Of a stretch of DNA of 64,000 bases, positions 1 through 8,134 are shown piece by piece. Origin of the DNA: Bog-756 sp963704585 (GTDB lineage Bacteria; Actinomycetota; Acidimicrobiia; Acidimicrobiales; RAAP-2); contig OY969919.1 of NCBI GenBank assembly GCA_963704585.1, forward strand, positions 62,001 to 126,000, in the 5' to 3' direction. The position numbers and the translations under genes were made by a program. The notes below the pieces were generated by a model, which had not been told where the DNA came from, made no database searches, and saw only the letters and a list, made by a program, of their open reading frames with translations. Numbering within the stretch: position 1 is the stretch's first letter; each line of letters opens with the position of its first letter.

Positions 1-849
1 GGTCTCGGACCGGTGCTGCTCGCCGCCCGCGGGCTCCCGCCGGTCGTCGCCACGTTCCACCGGAGCGGCGCGAGCTTGGCATACCGGGCACTCCGCCCCG
101 TGACGGCGCCCCTGGCCCGTCGCGCCGCGCTGCGATGCGCGGTCTCCGAGGCCGCGGCGCGGACGGTCGCCGCGGCTATCGGGAGCGTCGACGAGGTCCT
201 CTTCAACGCCGTCGACGTCGCACGGGCGCGCAATGCGGCGCCCTGGCCGACCGAGCGACCGGCCGTCCTCTTCCTCGGGCGGCACGAGGCGCGCAAGGGG
301 CTCGCAGTGCTGCTCGATGCATTCGAGCGGGTGCTGGCGCGTCGTGACGCGGCAGGCGGCGCAGACCTCTCGGACCGCCCGCAGCTCTGGATCGCCGGGG
401 ACGGTCCCGAGACCGCGGCGCTGCGCGCACGGCATCCGGCCACCGGGGACGTGTGCTGGCTCGGCGTCCTCGGCGACGACGAGAAGGATCGGCGGCTTGC
501 CGCCGCGACGGTCCTCTGCGCTCCCTCGCTCGGGGGCGAATCGTTCGGGGTCGTCCTGCTCGAGGCCATGGCTGCGCGCACCGTCGTCGTGGCGAGCGAC
601 CTCGAGGGGTACCGCGACGCCGCTGGGGGGACCGCCGTCCTGGTCCGTCCGGGCGATGTGGACGCGCTCGCCCACGCGGTCGACGGCGTGCTCGACGGGA
701 CCGTCGCGACCGTCGCGACCGGCGGCCCGGGCGGGCGCACTGCATGGCTGGACGACGGCTCGGCGCGGGCCGAGCGCTGGTCCACCGAGCGGCTGGCCGA
801 GTGCTACGAGGCGCGGTACCGGCGGGCGGTGGCCGGCCGCACCCCCTGA
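1..849 (+). CDS. pimA: PimA-type GT4 mannosyltransferase, 5' end outside window
   Basis: The frame is open from the first base, so about the first 100 residues of a roughly 375-residue GT4 enzyme, the acceptor-binding domain, are missing. What remains is the nucleotide-sugar Rossmann domain: FLGRHEARKGLAVLL, then the E-loop GGESFGVVLLEAMAA that holds the donor. The pattern fits actinobacterial PimA, which moves mannose from GDP-mannose to phosphatidyl-myo-inositol at the inner membrane face. Context agrees: pimA precedes pdxS/pdxT/yebC/ruvCAB in mycobacteria too. Another GT4 acceptor specificity cannot be excluded without the N-terminus. Confidence 0.8.
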   Translation, partial: GLGPVLLAARGLPPVVATFHRSGASLAYRALRPVTAPLARRAALRCAVSEAAARTVAAAIGSVDEVLFNAVDVARARNAAPWPTERPAVLFLGRHEARKGLAVLLDAFERVLARRDAAGGADLSDRPQLWIAGDGPETAALRARHPATGDVCWLGVLGDDEKDRRLAAATVLCAPSLGGESFGVVLLEAMAARTVVVASDLEGYRDAAGGTAVLVRPGDVDALAHAVDGVLDGTVATVATGGPGGRTAWLDDGSARAERWSTERLAECYEARYRRAVAGRTP

Positions 850-856
850 GCGGCCG

Positions 857-862
857 TACACT
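857..862 (+). promoter_or_regulatory. Putative -10 element of the M48 protease gene
   Basis: TACACT lies 9 bases before the ATG at 872, so transcription would begin at or within a base or two of the start codon. No clear -35 is seen. Confidence 0.45.
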
Positions 863-871
863 GCACCTTCG

Positions 872-2038
872 ATGAGCGATGCGCCCAAAGGCCCGACGCC
901 GCCCCGGTCCGGTGGCGGGCAGCGCTCCGGTGGTGGGCAGCGCTCCGGTGGCGGGCAGCGCTCCGGTGGCGGGCAGCGCTCCGGTGGTGGGCAGCGCTCC
1001 GGTGGGTCAGGCCGTCGGCGCCGCGGCGGCGCGAAGCCTGCCGGATCCGGCTCCGGATCCTCTGCCGGGCGCTCCTCCGGCCGCGCGCCCAAGCGGTCCT
1101 CCCGTAGCGGTGGCAGCGGCGGATCCGGGGGCCGCGGCCCCGATCGGCAAGGGGGCGGATCAGGCCGGCGTGCTGCAGCGTCCGAGCCGGTCCCGGCGCA
1201 GGGTGAGGCCCCCGCGCCGCTGCAAGCGCCCGCGGCGTCCGAGGAGACGGCCCTGGTCCATGCCAACCGCCGCACCGCGCGTTGGCGGTGTGCGGTGCCC
1301 GGACTGGTCGCGGGACTGGTGGTCGCCGTCGTCCTCGTCGCGGTCGACCTTCCCGTCGTCGGGGCGGTCGCCTTCGTCGTCGTGGCCGGCGCGCTGTGGG
1401 CGTGGCTCTGGCGTGCGGCCCCGGGCGCGGTCCTGCGCGCCGTCGGGGCGCGGGAGTGCGACGAGTGGGAGGCGCCGAGGCTCCACAACCTGGTCGACGG
1501 GCTCTGCGCCACGATGGGCCTGCCCAAACCGGCGATCTGCCTCGTGGACAGCGCGGTCCCCAACGCCATGGCGGTCGGGCGCGACCCCTCGACGGCATCG
1601 CTCGTCGTGACGTCCGGTCTCGAGCCGTCGCTGACGCTCGTCCAGCTCGAGGGGGTGCTCGCCCACGAGCTCGTGCACGTGAAGCGCGGCGACACGGTCC
1701 TCGCCGGGGTCGCCGTCATGATCGTCCGTCCGTGGGCGGTGCTCCGTGGCACCGAGTGGGGCGCAGCGGCCGTTCACCGCGTCGTCGGGCGCGGGCGCGA
1801 GTACGCAGCGGACCAGCGGGCGGCGGGCGTCGTCCGCTACCCACCGGGGATCGGCACCGCGCTCGAGGTCATGGTGGCGACAGACGAGTCCGCCACGTGG
1901 CCGCCCGGGGGGAGCCGCACCGCGGCGCTGACCCGCTGGCTCTGGATCGACCCGCGGGTCGGCTCGGGCGACACGATGCCGGCCGACGGCGACCTCGACG
2001 ACCCGCGGGTCCGGGCAGCCGCCCTCGCACTGCGCTGA
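872..2038 (+). CDS. M48 family (HtpX-like) membrane zinc metalloprotease
   Basis: A 388-residue protein. Residues 14-43 are five GGGQRS repeats, followed by a Gly/Ser/Arg-rich low-complexity region to about residue 120. Two hydrophobic segments follow (about residues 145-195), then the peptidase domain with the zinc motif HELVH at 265-269 and the downstream third ligand in GREYAADQRA. HtpX-type M48 enzymes degrade damaged membrane proteins from the cytoplasmic face. The ATG at 872 is chosen because a TACACT -10 sits just upstream and the frame upstream overlaps pimA. The long basic, disordered N-terminus is unusual for the family. The substrate is unknown. Confidence 0.85.
   Translation: MSDAPKGPTPPRSGGGQRSGGGQRSGGGQRSGGGQRSGGGQRSGGSGRRRRGGAKPAGSGSGSSAGRSSGRAPKRSSRSGGSGGSGGRGPDRQGGGSGRRAAASEPVPAQGEAPAPLQAPAASEETALVHANRRTARWRCAVPGLVAGLVVAVVLVAVDLPVVGAVAFVVVAGALWAWLWRAAPGAVLRAVGARECDEWEAPRLHNLVDGLCATMGLPKPAICLVDSAVPNAMAVGRDPSTASLVVTSGLEPSLTLVQLEGVLAHELVHVKRGDTVLAGVAVMIVRPWAVLRGTEWGAAAVHRVVGRGREYAADQRAAGVVRYPPGIGTALEVMVATDESATWPPGGSRTAALTRWLWIDPRVGSGDTMPADGDLDDPRVRAAALALR
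911..1000 (+). repeat. Five 18-bp tandem repeats inside the M48 protease gene
   Basis: Five contiguous copies of GGTGGYGGGCAGCGCTCC, differing only at one C/T position, encode GGGQRS repeated five times. Such arrays expand and contract by slippage, so copy number may vary between strains. Confidence 0.95.
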
Positions 2039-2121
2039 GCAGCAGCAGCGCAGCGCGGCGCGACCGCGCCGACCACGCGTTGTGCCTCCGCCCGTGCGTT
2101 CCGCCTGCGCCGTGTGGCTGT

Positions 2122-2673
2122 TCAGCCCGCGTCCGGGCAGAGCCCGTCGTCCTCCGCGAGCCCGCAGCCGGCGTGTTCGCCGACGACGCGATCGCGGAGC
2201 CGACGGAGCAGCGCTTCGAGCGTCGCCTCCTCCTCGGCGGTGTAGAGCTCGGAGAGGACTTCGTCGACGTGGGCGATGTGCTCGGGCACGGCCCGGTCCA
2301 TGAGCTCGCGCCCGGCGGTGGTCAGCTGGGCGAAGGCCCCGCGCCGGTCCTCGGGGCAGGTCCGTCGGACCACGAGGCCCTGCTCCTGCAGGCGGTCGAC
2401 CGCGCGGGTGAGGCCGCTCGGGGTGAGAGAGGCCTGGGTGGCCAGTTCGCTCATCCGCAGCTCGTTGCCGGGACTCCGCGCCAGCCTGATGAGGACGTCG
2501 AACGAGGGGCCCGTGATCGAGCGCTCCGACTCGAGGCGGCGCTGGAAGAGCCGGCGGAGCCCTGCCGCGGACTCGAAGAGGAGCCCGACCGTGGTCAGCC
2601 GCTCGTCACCCGGGACCGCCTCACCCGGGACCGCCGCACCCGGAACCGTCGCACCCGGAACCGTTGTCGTCAT
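2122..2673 (-). CDS. MarR family transcriptional regulator
   Basis: A 183-residue protein. The first ~22 residues are a Val/Pro/Gly repeat (VPGAT, VPGAA, VPGEA) encoded by a 15-bp DNA repeat. A winged helix follows: MSELATQASLTPSGLTRAVD is the helix-turn-helix and VVRRTCPEDRRGAFAQLT the wing, where the Asp-Arg pair is typical of MarR. Helices at both ends should form the dimer. It diverges from the yceI-like gene, and an imperfect inverted repeat lies between them, so it probably represses that gene and itself in response to a small ligand or oxidant. The ligand cannot be told from the sequence. Confidence 0.9.
   Translation of the reverse strand: MTTTVPGATVPGAAVPGEAVPGDERLTTVGLLFESAAGLRRLFQRRLESERSITGPSFDVLIRLARSPGNELRMSELATQASLTPSGLTRAVDRLQEQGLVVRRTCPEDRRGAFAQLTTAGRELMDRAVPEHIAHVDEVLSELYTAEEEATLEALLRRLRDRVVGEHAGCGLAEDDGLCPDAG
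2606..2665. repeat. Four 15-bp tandem repeats in the marR 5' coding end
   Basis: Two identical copies of TCACCCGGGACCGCC are followed by two of GCACCCGGAACCGTY. On the minus strand they encode the Val-Pro-Gly rich N-terminal tail of the MarR protein. Confidence 0.9.
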
Positions 2674-2681
2674 GCCGACAG

Positions 2682-2687
2682 TCTATA
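2682..2687 (-). promoter_or_regulatory. Putative -10 element of marR
   Basis: TATAGA on the minus strand, 8 bases before the marR ATG, would give a leaderless or nearly leaderless transcript. It fits the spacing seen at other genes in this window. Confidence 0.5.
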
Positions 2688-2699
2688 GGAATCGGCAGG

Positions 2700-2746
2700 G
2701 TATTTGCTTCTACAAACAACTGTGCTATAGTTGCAGAAGCAAGTAC
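2700..2746. promoter_or_regulatory. Divergent marR/yceI control region: inverted repeat overlapping a promoter
   Basis: GTATTTGCTTCTAC (2700-2713) and GCAGAAGCAAGTAC (2733-2746) form an imperfect inverted repeat, 12 of 14 positions paired, spaced by 19 bases. The rightward promoter sits inside it: TTGCTT (2704-2709), a 16-base spacer, and an extended -10 TGCTATAGT (hexamer 2726-2731). A MarR dimer bound here would block polymerase. The stretch is much AT-richer than its surroundings. Confidence 0.7.
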
Positions 2747-2787
2747 CCGGGGCCGGAGGGATCCGGGACAGGACCCAAGGAGACGAG

Positions 2788-3369
2788 ATGGCGAACGTGA
2801 CGACGGCAACCAGCAGGACGGTCAACGGGGTGGAGTACCCCGCGGTGGGGACGTACGCGCTCGACCCGACCCACACAGTGCTCGGCTTCGCGGTGCGGCA
2901 CATGGCCGTGTCCAAGGTCCGCGGGGGCTTCACGAAGTTCGAGGGCACACTGCACGTGGCGGAGGATCCCGCCGATTCGACGGTGTCGGTGACCATCGAC
3001 GCCTCGAGCGTGGACACCCGCGAGGAGAACCGCGACAACCACCTGCGGACCAACGACTTCTTCGACGTCGAGAACCACCCGACCTGGACCTTCACGAGCA
3101 CGGCCGTCCGGCCGACGTCGGCGAGTGCGTGGAAGGTCGACGGCGACCTCACGATCCGCGGCGTGACGCGGCCGGTCACCCTCGACGCCAACCTCGAGGG
3201 CGTCGTGCAGGACCCCTACGGAAACCACCGCGTGGGATTCAGCGCGAAGACGACGATCAACCGTGACGACTTCGGCGTGTCGTTCAACGCGGTGATGGAC
3301 GCGGGCGGCCTCGTGGTCGCGAAGAAGGTCGACATCGAGATCGAGGCCGAGGCGGTGCTCCAGGCCTGA
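2788..3369 (+). CDS. YceI-like lipocalin-fold protein
   Basis: A 193-residue protein matching the YceI family (eight-stranded lipocalin-like barrel that binds polyprenyl or other isoprenoid lipids). Family features include YALDPTHTVLGFAVRHM near the N-terminus, the central NDFFDVENHPTWTFTS, and GDLTIRGVTRPVTL. No signal peptide is visible, so it should be cytoplasmic, unlike E. coli YceI. The ATG at 2788 has AAGGAGA about 6 bases upstream; an earlier in-frame ATG would lie on the promoter. The adjacent MarR and its operator suggest induction by a lipid, quinone or oxidative signal. Confidence 0.9.
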   Translation: MANVTTATSRTVNGVEYPAVGTYALDPTHTVLGFAVRHMAVSKVRGGFTKFEGTLHVAEDPADSTVSVTIDASSVDTREENRDNHLRTNDFFDVENHPTWTFTSTAVRPTSASAWKVDGDLTIRGVTRPVTLDANLEGVVQDPYGNHRVGFSAKTTINRDDFGVSFNAVMDAGGLVVAKKVDIEIEAEAVLQA

Positions 3370-3450
3370 GGAGCCGGAGCGAGTCGACCGTGTCCCGGTC
3401 GGCATCGCGCGTGGCCGCCCGCACCGGGCGGCCACGACCGCGCTCGGAGG

Positions 3451-3456
3451 TACGAT
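3451..3456 (+). promoter_or_regulatory. Putative -10 element of pdxS
   Basis: TACGAT lies 6 bases before the pdxS ATG, predicting a leaderless pdxS-pdxT transcript. Confidence 0.5.
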
Positions 3457-3462
3457 GGGTCG

Positions 3463-4362
3463 ATGAGCGATCCAGCCAACGGAGCAGGTCCGACCGGCAC
3501 CTTCACCGTCAAGCGGGGCCTCGCCGACATGCTGCGTGGCGGGGTGATCATGGACGTCGTCGACGCCGAGCAGGCGTCGATCGCCGAGGACGCGGGGGCC
3601 GTCGCGGTCATGGCGCTGGAGCGGGTGCCCGCGGACATCCGCCGTGACGGTGGGGTCGCCCGGATGAGCGATCCCGCGCTCATCGAGGCCATCAAGGCCG
3701 CCGTGACCGTCCCGGTGATGGCGAAGAGCCGCATCGGGCACTTCGCCGAGGCCCAGGTGCTCGCAGCGCTCGGCGTCGACTTCGTCGACGAGAGCGAGGT
3801 GCTCACCCCGGCCGACGAGTCGCACCACATCGACAAATGGGCCTTCGAGGTGCCCTTCGTCTGCGGCGCGACCAACCTCGGCGAGGCGTTGCGGCGCATC
3901 TCGGAGGGCGCGGCGATGATCCGCTCCAAGGGCGAGGCCGGCACCGGCAACATCGTCGAGGCCGTGCGCCACCTGCGGTCGATCCTCGGGAATCTCCGCG
4001 CGATCACCCAGGCGGACTCGGCGGAGCGCTACCGGTGGGCCAAGGAGCTCGCCGCGCCGGTGGGCCTCGTGCAGGAGCTGGCCGAGACCGGCCGGCTGCC
4101 CGTCCCGCTCTTCTGCGCGGGCGGCATCGCGACCCCGGCCGACGCGTCGCTCGTGATGCAGCTCGGCGCCGAGGCGGTCTTCGTGGGATCGGGGATCTTC
4201 AAGAGCGAGAACCCGTCGCAGACCGCCCGGGCCATCGTCGAGGCGACCGCGCACTTCCGAGACGCCGAGCTGGTGGCCAAGGTCTCGACCGGGCTCGGTT
4301 CGGCGATGGCCGGTCAGGAGATCGGCACCCTCGGGGTCCACCTCGCCGAACGTGGCTGGTGA
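3463..4362 (+). CDS. pdxS: Pyridoxal 5'-phosphate synthase, lyase subunit PdxS
   Basis: At 299 residues this is full length for PdxS (PDX1/SNZ). It builds PLP directly from ribose 5-phosphate, glyceraldehyde 3-phosphate and ammonia delivered by PdxT, as a 12-mer with 12 PdxT subunits. The beta/alpha barrel is almost invariant: GGVIMDVVDAEQ at the start, VPVMAKSRIGHF with catalytic Lys88, and SKGEAGTGN with the second lysine, Lys156. pdxT follows with only a short gap, so the two are co-transcribed. The pair means the organism uses the DXP-independent vitamin B6 route. Confidence 0.98.
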   Translation: MSDPANGAGPTGTFTVKRGLADMLRGGVIMDVVDAEQASIAEDAGAVAVMALERVPADIRRDGGVARMSDPALIEAIKAAVTVPVMAKSRIGHFAEAQVLAALGVDFVDESEVLTPADESHHIDKWAFEVPFVCGATNLGEALRRISEGAAMIRSKGEAGTGNIVEAVRHLRSILGNLRAITQADSAERYRWAKELAAPVGLVQELAETGRLPVPLFCAGGIATPADASLVMQLGAEAVFVGSGIFKSENPSQTARAIVEATAHFRDAELVAKVSTGLGSAMAGQEIGTLGVHLAERGW

Positions 4363-4398
4363 GTGCCCGGGCGGCGCCCCGCTGTCGGGGCGACGCCC

Positions 4399-4989
4399 GT
4401 GACGGTCGGGGTCCTCGCACTGCAGGGCGACGTCCGCGAGCACCTGGCGGCGTTCGGCGCCCTCGGTGAGTCGGCGCGTCCGGTCTCACGGCCTGCCGAT
4501 CTCGAGGGACTCGACGGGGTGGTCCTGCCGGGCGGGGAGTCGACGACGCTCTCGCTCCTGCTCGGCTCGTCGGAGCTGTACGAGCCGCTGGCCGACGCGC
4601 TCGGCGCCGGCCTGCCGGTGCTCGGGACCTGCGCGGGCATGATCCTGCTCGCGTCGGCGGTCCTCGACGGCCGCGCCGACCAGCGCCGCTTCGGCCTGGT
4701 CGACCTCACGGTGCGCCGCAACGGCTACGGCCGCCAGCAGGCGTCGTTCGAATGCGACCTCGCGATCGACGCGCTCGGATCCGATCCCTTCCCTGGCGTG
4801 TTCATCCGGGCCCCGGTGGTCGAGCAGACGGGTGCCGGCGTCGAGGTGCTCGCCCGCCTGCCCGGATCGGGCACACCGGTCGCCTGCCGGCAGGGGAGGG
4901 CGCTGGTCGCGGCGTTCCACCCCGAGCTGACCGCGGACCGGCGGTTGCACCGGCTGTTCGTGGAGATGACCAAGGAGGAGAGGACCTAG
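4399..4989 (+). CDS. pdxT: Pyridoxal 5'-phosphate synthase, glutaminase subunit PdxT
   Basis: A class I glutaminase that passes ammonia from glutamine to PdxS. The nucleophile Cys is in VLGTCAGMILLA and the catalytic His-Glu pair in AAFHPEL. The GTG at 4399 is preferred because the protein then starts VTVGVLALQGDVREH, matching the family's usual start; the frame is also open from a GTG at 4363, directly after the pdxS stop, which would add 12 unconserved residues. Length is 196 residues, normal for PdxT. Confidence 0.95.
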   Translation: MTVGVLALQGDVREHLAAFGALGESARPVSRPADLEGLDGVVLPGGESTTLSLLLGSSELYEPLADALGAGLPVLGTCAGMILLASAVLDGRADQRRFGLVDLTVRRNGYGRQQASFECDLAIDALGSDPFPGVFIRAPVVEQTGAGVEVLARLPGSGTPVACRQGRALVAAFHPELTADRRLHRLFVEMTKEERT

Positions 4990-4992
4990 GCC

Positions 4993-5742
4993 ATGTCGGG
5001 ACATTCCAAGTGGGCCACCACCAAGTACCGGAAGGGCGCCCAGGACTCGGCGCGGGCCAAGGTCTTCGCGAAGCTCATCCGACAGATCGAGGTGGCCGCC
5101 CGGGAGGGCGGGAGCGACCTCACCGCCAACGCGAGCCTGCGGACCATGTATGCGAAGGCCCGCGACGCCTCGGTGCCGCTCGACACGATCGACCGCGCCA
5201 TCAAGCGTGGCTCGGGAGAGCTCGAGGGCGTGCGCTACGAGTCGATCTCCTACGAGGGCTACGCGCCCGCGGGAGTCGCGGTGATGGTCGAGTGCCTCTC
5301 GGACAACCGCAACCGCACCGGCGCAGAGATCCGCAACCTCTTCAACAAGCACGGCGGCTCGATGGCCGAGCCGGGGGCGGTCAGCTGGCAGTTCGAGCGC
5401 AAGGGGAGTGTCGCGCTGCCGCGTTCCGACGACGAGGACCGCATCATGGAGGCGAGCATGGAGGCAGGAGCCGAGGACCTCGCCGACGAAGGCGAGCGGT
5501 GGCTCGTCAGCTGCGAGCCGGGCGACGTGACGGCCGTCCGGCAGGCGCTCGAGGAGGCGGGCCTCGAGCCCGGGCCGGCCGAGCTCTCGATGGTGCCGAC
5601 CAGCGTCGTCGAGGTGGACTCCGAGTCCGAGGCGAAGAAGGTGCTCCGCCTCGTCGAGGCCCTCGACGACCACGACGACGTGCAGAACGTCTACGCGAAC
5701 TTCGACATCCCCGACGCCGTGATGGCGGCCTACGAGGGGTGA
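4993..5742 (+). CDS. YebC/PmpR family (TACO1-like) regulatory protein
   Basis: A 249-residue protein starting MSGHSKWATTKYRKGAQD, the invariant YebC start. Further family blocks are LDTIDRAIKRGSGE and YEGYAPAGVAVMVECLSDNRNRT. YebC proteins have been described as DNA-binding regulators and more recently as ribosome-associated factors that help translation of difficult motifs. An AAGGAGGAGAGG ribosome-binding site overlaps the end of pdxT, so it is coupled to the pdx genes. In many bacteria, as here, yebC stands directly before ruvC. Confidence 0.95.
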   Translation: MSGHSKWATTKYRKGAQDSARAKVFAKLIRQIEVAAREGGSDLTANASLRTMYAKARDASVPLDTIDRAIKRGSGELEGVRYESISYEGYAPAGVAVMVECLSDNRNRTGAEIRNLFNKHGGSMAEPGAVSWQFERKGSVALPRSDDEDRIMEASMEAGAEDLADEGERWLVSCEPGDVTAVRQALEEAGLEPGPAELSMVPTSVVEVDSESEAKKVLRLVEALDDHDDVQNVYANFDIPDAVMAAYEG

Positions 5743-5804
5743 GGGGGCCGACCGGCGCGCGCCACGGACCGGTGGGGATCACCCCGGCGGTCGGCGCGCC
5801 CCGG

Positions 5805-5810
5805 TAGCAT
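5805..5810 (+). promoter_or_regulatory. Putative -10 element of ruvCAB
   Basis: TAGCAT lies 7 bases before the ruvC GTG, consistent with a leaderless ruvC-ruvA-ruvB message. Confidence 0.5.
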
Positions 5811-5817
5811 CGAACGC

Positions 5818-6324
5818 GTGTTCGTCCTCGGGATCGACCCGGGCCTGTCGCGCTGCGGCTACGGCGTGGTGACGCGTCGTGGGCCCGGGCTCGCGGCGGT
5901 CGCGGGGGGCGTGATCTCGACACCGCCCGACACCCCGCTGCCCGAACGACTGTGCACGCTGGCCGAGGAGCTGCGGGCGCTGCTGGCGGAGCACCGACCG
6001 GCTGCGGTCGTCGTCGAGCGGGTCTTCTTCCAGGTGAACGCGCGCACCGCGATGGCGACCGGCCAGGCGGCCGGCGTCGCGCTGGTGGCAGCCGCCGAGA
6101 CGGGGTGCGAGGTCGCGCAGTACACGGCCAACGAGGTCAAGCAGGCCGTCGTCGGCTACGGCAGTGCGACCAAGGAGCAGGTGCAGCGGATGGTCGCCTC
6201 GCTCCTCGGTCTCGCCGAGCCGCCGCGCCCGCCCGACGTCGCAGACGCGCTGGCCCTGGCCGCCTGTCACCTCACGTCCCTGCCGCTGCGGCGCGCGGTG
6301 GCTGCCGCGGGAGCGCGCCGGTGA
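5818..6324 (+). CDS. ruvC: Crossover junction endodeoxyribonuclease RuvC
   Basis: The Holliday-junction resolvase, 168 residues. Acidic catalytic residues are visible in FVLGIDPGLSRCGYGVV (first Asp), AVVVERVFFQVNARTAM (Glu) and RPPDVADALALAACH (final Asp, with Val where most homologues have Ala). RuvC dimers cut two opposing strands of a junction held by RuvAB. It starts at a GTG and its TGA stop overlaps the ruvA GTG by four bases, so ruvC, ruvA and ruvB form one translationally coupled operon. Confidence 0.97.
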   Translation: MFVLGIDPGLSRCGYGVVTRRGPGLAAVAGGVISTPPDTPLPERLCTLAEELRALLAEHRPAAVVVERVFFQVNARTAMATGQAAGVALVAAAETGCEVAQYTANEVKQAVVGYGSATKEQVQRMVASLLGLAEPPRPPDVADALALAACHLTSLPLRRAVAAAGARR

Positions 6325-6911
6325 TCGGGTCGCTGCGCGGGGTCCTCGTCGACCGCCCGTCACCCGGTGAGGTGATCGTCGAGGTGCACGGTGTGGGCTA
6401 TCGGGCGAGTGTTCCGACGCCGGTCGCGGCTCGGCTCGGCTCGGCGGGCACCGAGGTCTTCCTGCACGTGCACACCCACGTGCGCGAGGACGCGATCGTC
6501 CTCTATGGATTCGAGCACGCGGACGAGCGACGGTGCTTCGAGGCGCTCCTCGGTGCGCACGGGGTCGGACCTTCGCTCGCGCTCGCCATCCTCTCGGCGC
6601 TCTCGCCGGCGGCGCTGTCGACCGCGGTGCTCGAAGGCGACGTCGAAACGCTCTGCTCCGTGCCCGGGGTCGGAAAGAAGACCGCGGCGCGGCTCCTCCT
6701 CGAGCTCAAGGCGCGACTCGACCTCCCAGTCCTCGACGACACGGTGGTCGCAGGTGCCGCCGGGCCGGCCCGCGGCGAGGTGCGTGCCGCGCTCGCTGAG
6801 CTCGGCTACGGACCCGACGAGATCCGCGACGCGCTCGACGCAGCGGGTGACGGCGGGACGGTCGAGGAGCTCGTGCGGTCCGCGCTGCGCGAGCTCGCCC
6901 GCGCGCGATGA
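6321..6911 (+). CDS. ruvA: Holliday junction DNA helicase subunit RuvA
   Basis: A 196-residue protein starting VIGSLRGVLVDR. Domain I is an OB fold (EVIVEVHGVGYRASVPT); domain II holds two helix-hairpin-helix motifs, one of them LCSVPGVGKKTAARLLLELK; domain III (LAELGYGPDEIRDALDAA) binds RuvB. A RuvA tetramer holds the four-way junction flat while RuvB pumps DNA. The GTG start lies within the ruvC stop (GTGA) and the ruvA stop lies within the ruvB ATG (ATGA). Confidence 0.96.
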   Translation: MIGSLRGVLVDRPSPGEVIVEVHGVGYRASVPTPVAARLGSAGTEVFLHVHTHVREDAIVLYGFEHADERRCFEALLGAHGVGPSLALAILSALSPAALSTAVLEGDVETLCSVPGVGKKTAARLLLELKARLDLPVLDDTVVAGAAGPARGEVRAALAELGYGPDEIRDALDAAGDGGTVEELVRSALRELARAR

Positions 6912-8022
6912 CGACCGCCGCACGACGCGAGACGATCGCCCCGTCCGCCGCCGGGGAAGTGACCGATGGCGGCGCGGTGGGAGACGGGACCGACGACGTC
7001 GACGATGGCGCGGACGCGTCCCGCGCGGTCGATCCGGTCCTTGTGCCGGCGGAGGAGACCGACGACGCGGGGCTCCGGCCGCGCACATTGCGCGAGTTCG
7101 TCGGGCAGCGACAGCTCACCGAGCACCTCGAGATCGTCATCGAGGCCGCCCGGAAGCGGGACCAGCCCGTCGACCACCTGCTCTTCGCGGGACCACCGGG
7201 TCTCGGCAAGACGTCGCTCGCCGGCATCGTCGCCACCGAGATGGGCGTCGGTCTCCGTGTCACGGCCGGCCCGGTGCTCTCCCGACCGGGCGATCTCGCG
7301 GCCCTCCTCACCGACCTGCAGGACGGTGACGTCCTCTTCATCGACGAGATCCACCGCCTGCACCGGGCGGTCGAGGAGATCCTCTATCCGGCGATGGAGG
7401 ACGGAAAGCTCGACATCCTGATCGGGAAGGGCCCGACGGCACGCAGCATCCGCCTCGACCTCCCGACCTTCACGCTGATCGGCGCGACGACGCGGACCGG
7501 TCTCGTGGCCGGCCCACTACGTGACCGGTTCGGCTTCGTCGGACGCCTCGATCTCTACGACGTCGACGACCTGCGCGCGATCGTGGTCCGCTCGGCCGGC
7601 ATCCTCGGGGTCCCGATCGAGCCGGAGGGCGCACGCCGGATCGCCGCGCCGCTCGGGGGACGCCGAGGATCGCGAACCGGCTCCTCCGCCGCGTCCGCGA
7701 CTACGTGGAGGTGCGCGCCGAAGGGACCGTCACGGCCGAAGACGCGAGACGCGGGCTCGAGGTCTTCGGCGTCGACGAGCTCGGTCTCGACAAGGTCGAC
7801 CGCGCGATCCTCGACGTTCTCTGCCGCCGGTTCGCGGGACGCCCGGTCGGACTGACCACGCTCGCCCAGTGCGTCGGAGAGGAGCCCGACACGATCGAGG
7901 ACGCCTACGAGCCCTTCCTCCTCCAGCAGGGCCTGCTGCATCGCACGACCCGCGGCCGGGTCGCCGGGCCCCGGGCGTGGCAGCACCTCGGTCTCACCCC
8001 GGTCGAGTCCACCCTGCTCTGA
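6908..8022 (+). CDS. ruvB: Holliday junction DNA helicase RuvB, with apparent -1 frameshift near 7648
   Basis: The AAA+ motor of RuvAB branch migration. The first frame carries Walker A GPPGLGKTS (from Gly95), Walker B FIDEIHRL and sensor 1 IGATTRTG, and is intact up to PEGARRIAA. At about 7648-7650 the conserved run ARGTPRIANRLLRRVRDY moves to another frame, which continues through the DNA-binding winged helix to the stop at 8022. One missing base (for example CGC read as CC) explains it. Restored length is about 371 residues. Both halves are well conserved, so a sequencing error is more likely than a dead gene. An N-terminal extension of about 50 residues precedes the conserved domain. Confidence 0.9.
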
Positions 8023-8030
8023 TCGGCGCC

Positions 8031-8076
8031 GGGCGGCACCACGCCGCGACGACGGGCGGCGCCACGCCGCGACGAC
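8031..8076. repeat. Two 23-bp tandem repeats between ruvB and queA
   Basis: GGGCGGCRCCACGCCGCGACGAC occurs twice in direct contact, differing at one base, with the start of a third copy after it. The repeat lies between the ruvB stop and queA. No function is apparent. Confidence 0.85.
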
Positions 8077-8134
8077 GGTCGGCGCGGGTTCGACCCTGCG
8101 ACCGACCGGTCGCGTCGTCTGCCACCATGGGCGC

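Noticed and set aside
4363..4398. GTG at 4363 as the pdxT start
   Set aside because: It adds 12 residues unlike any PdxT; the GTG at 4399 gives the family's normal start.
8080..8101. GGGTTCGACCC, resembling a tRNA T-arm, before queA
   Set aside because: A five-pair stem with a seven-base loop does not form, no anticodon or acceptor stem fits upstream, and a queA start lies 34 bases on.
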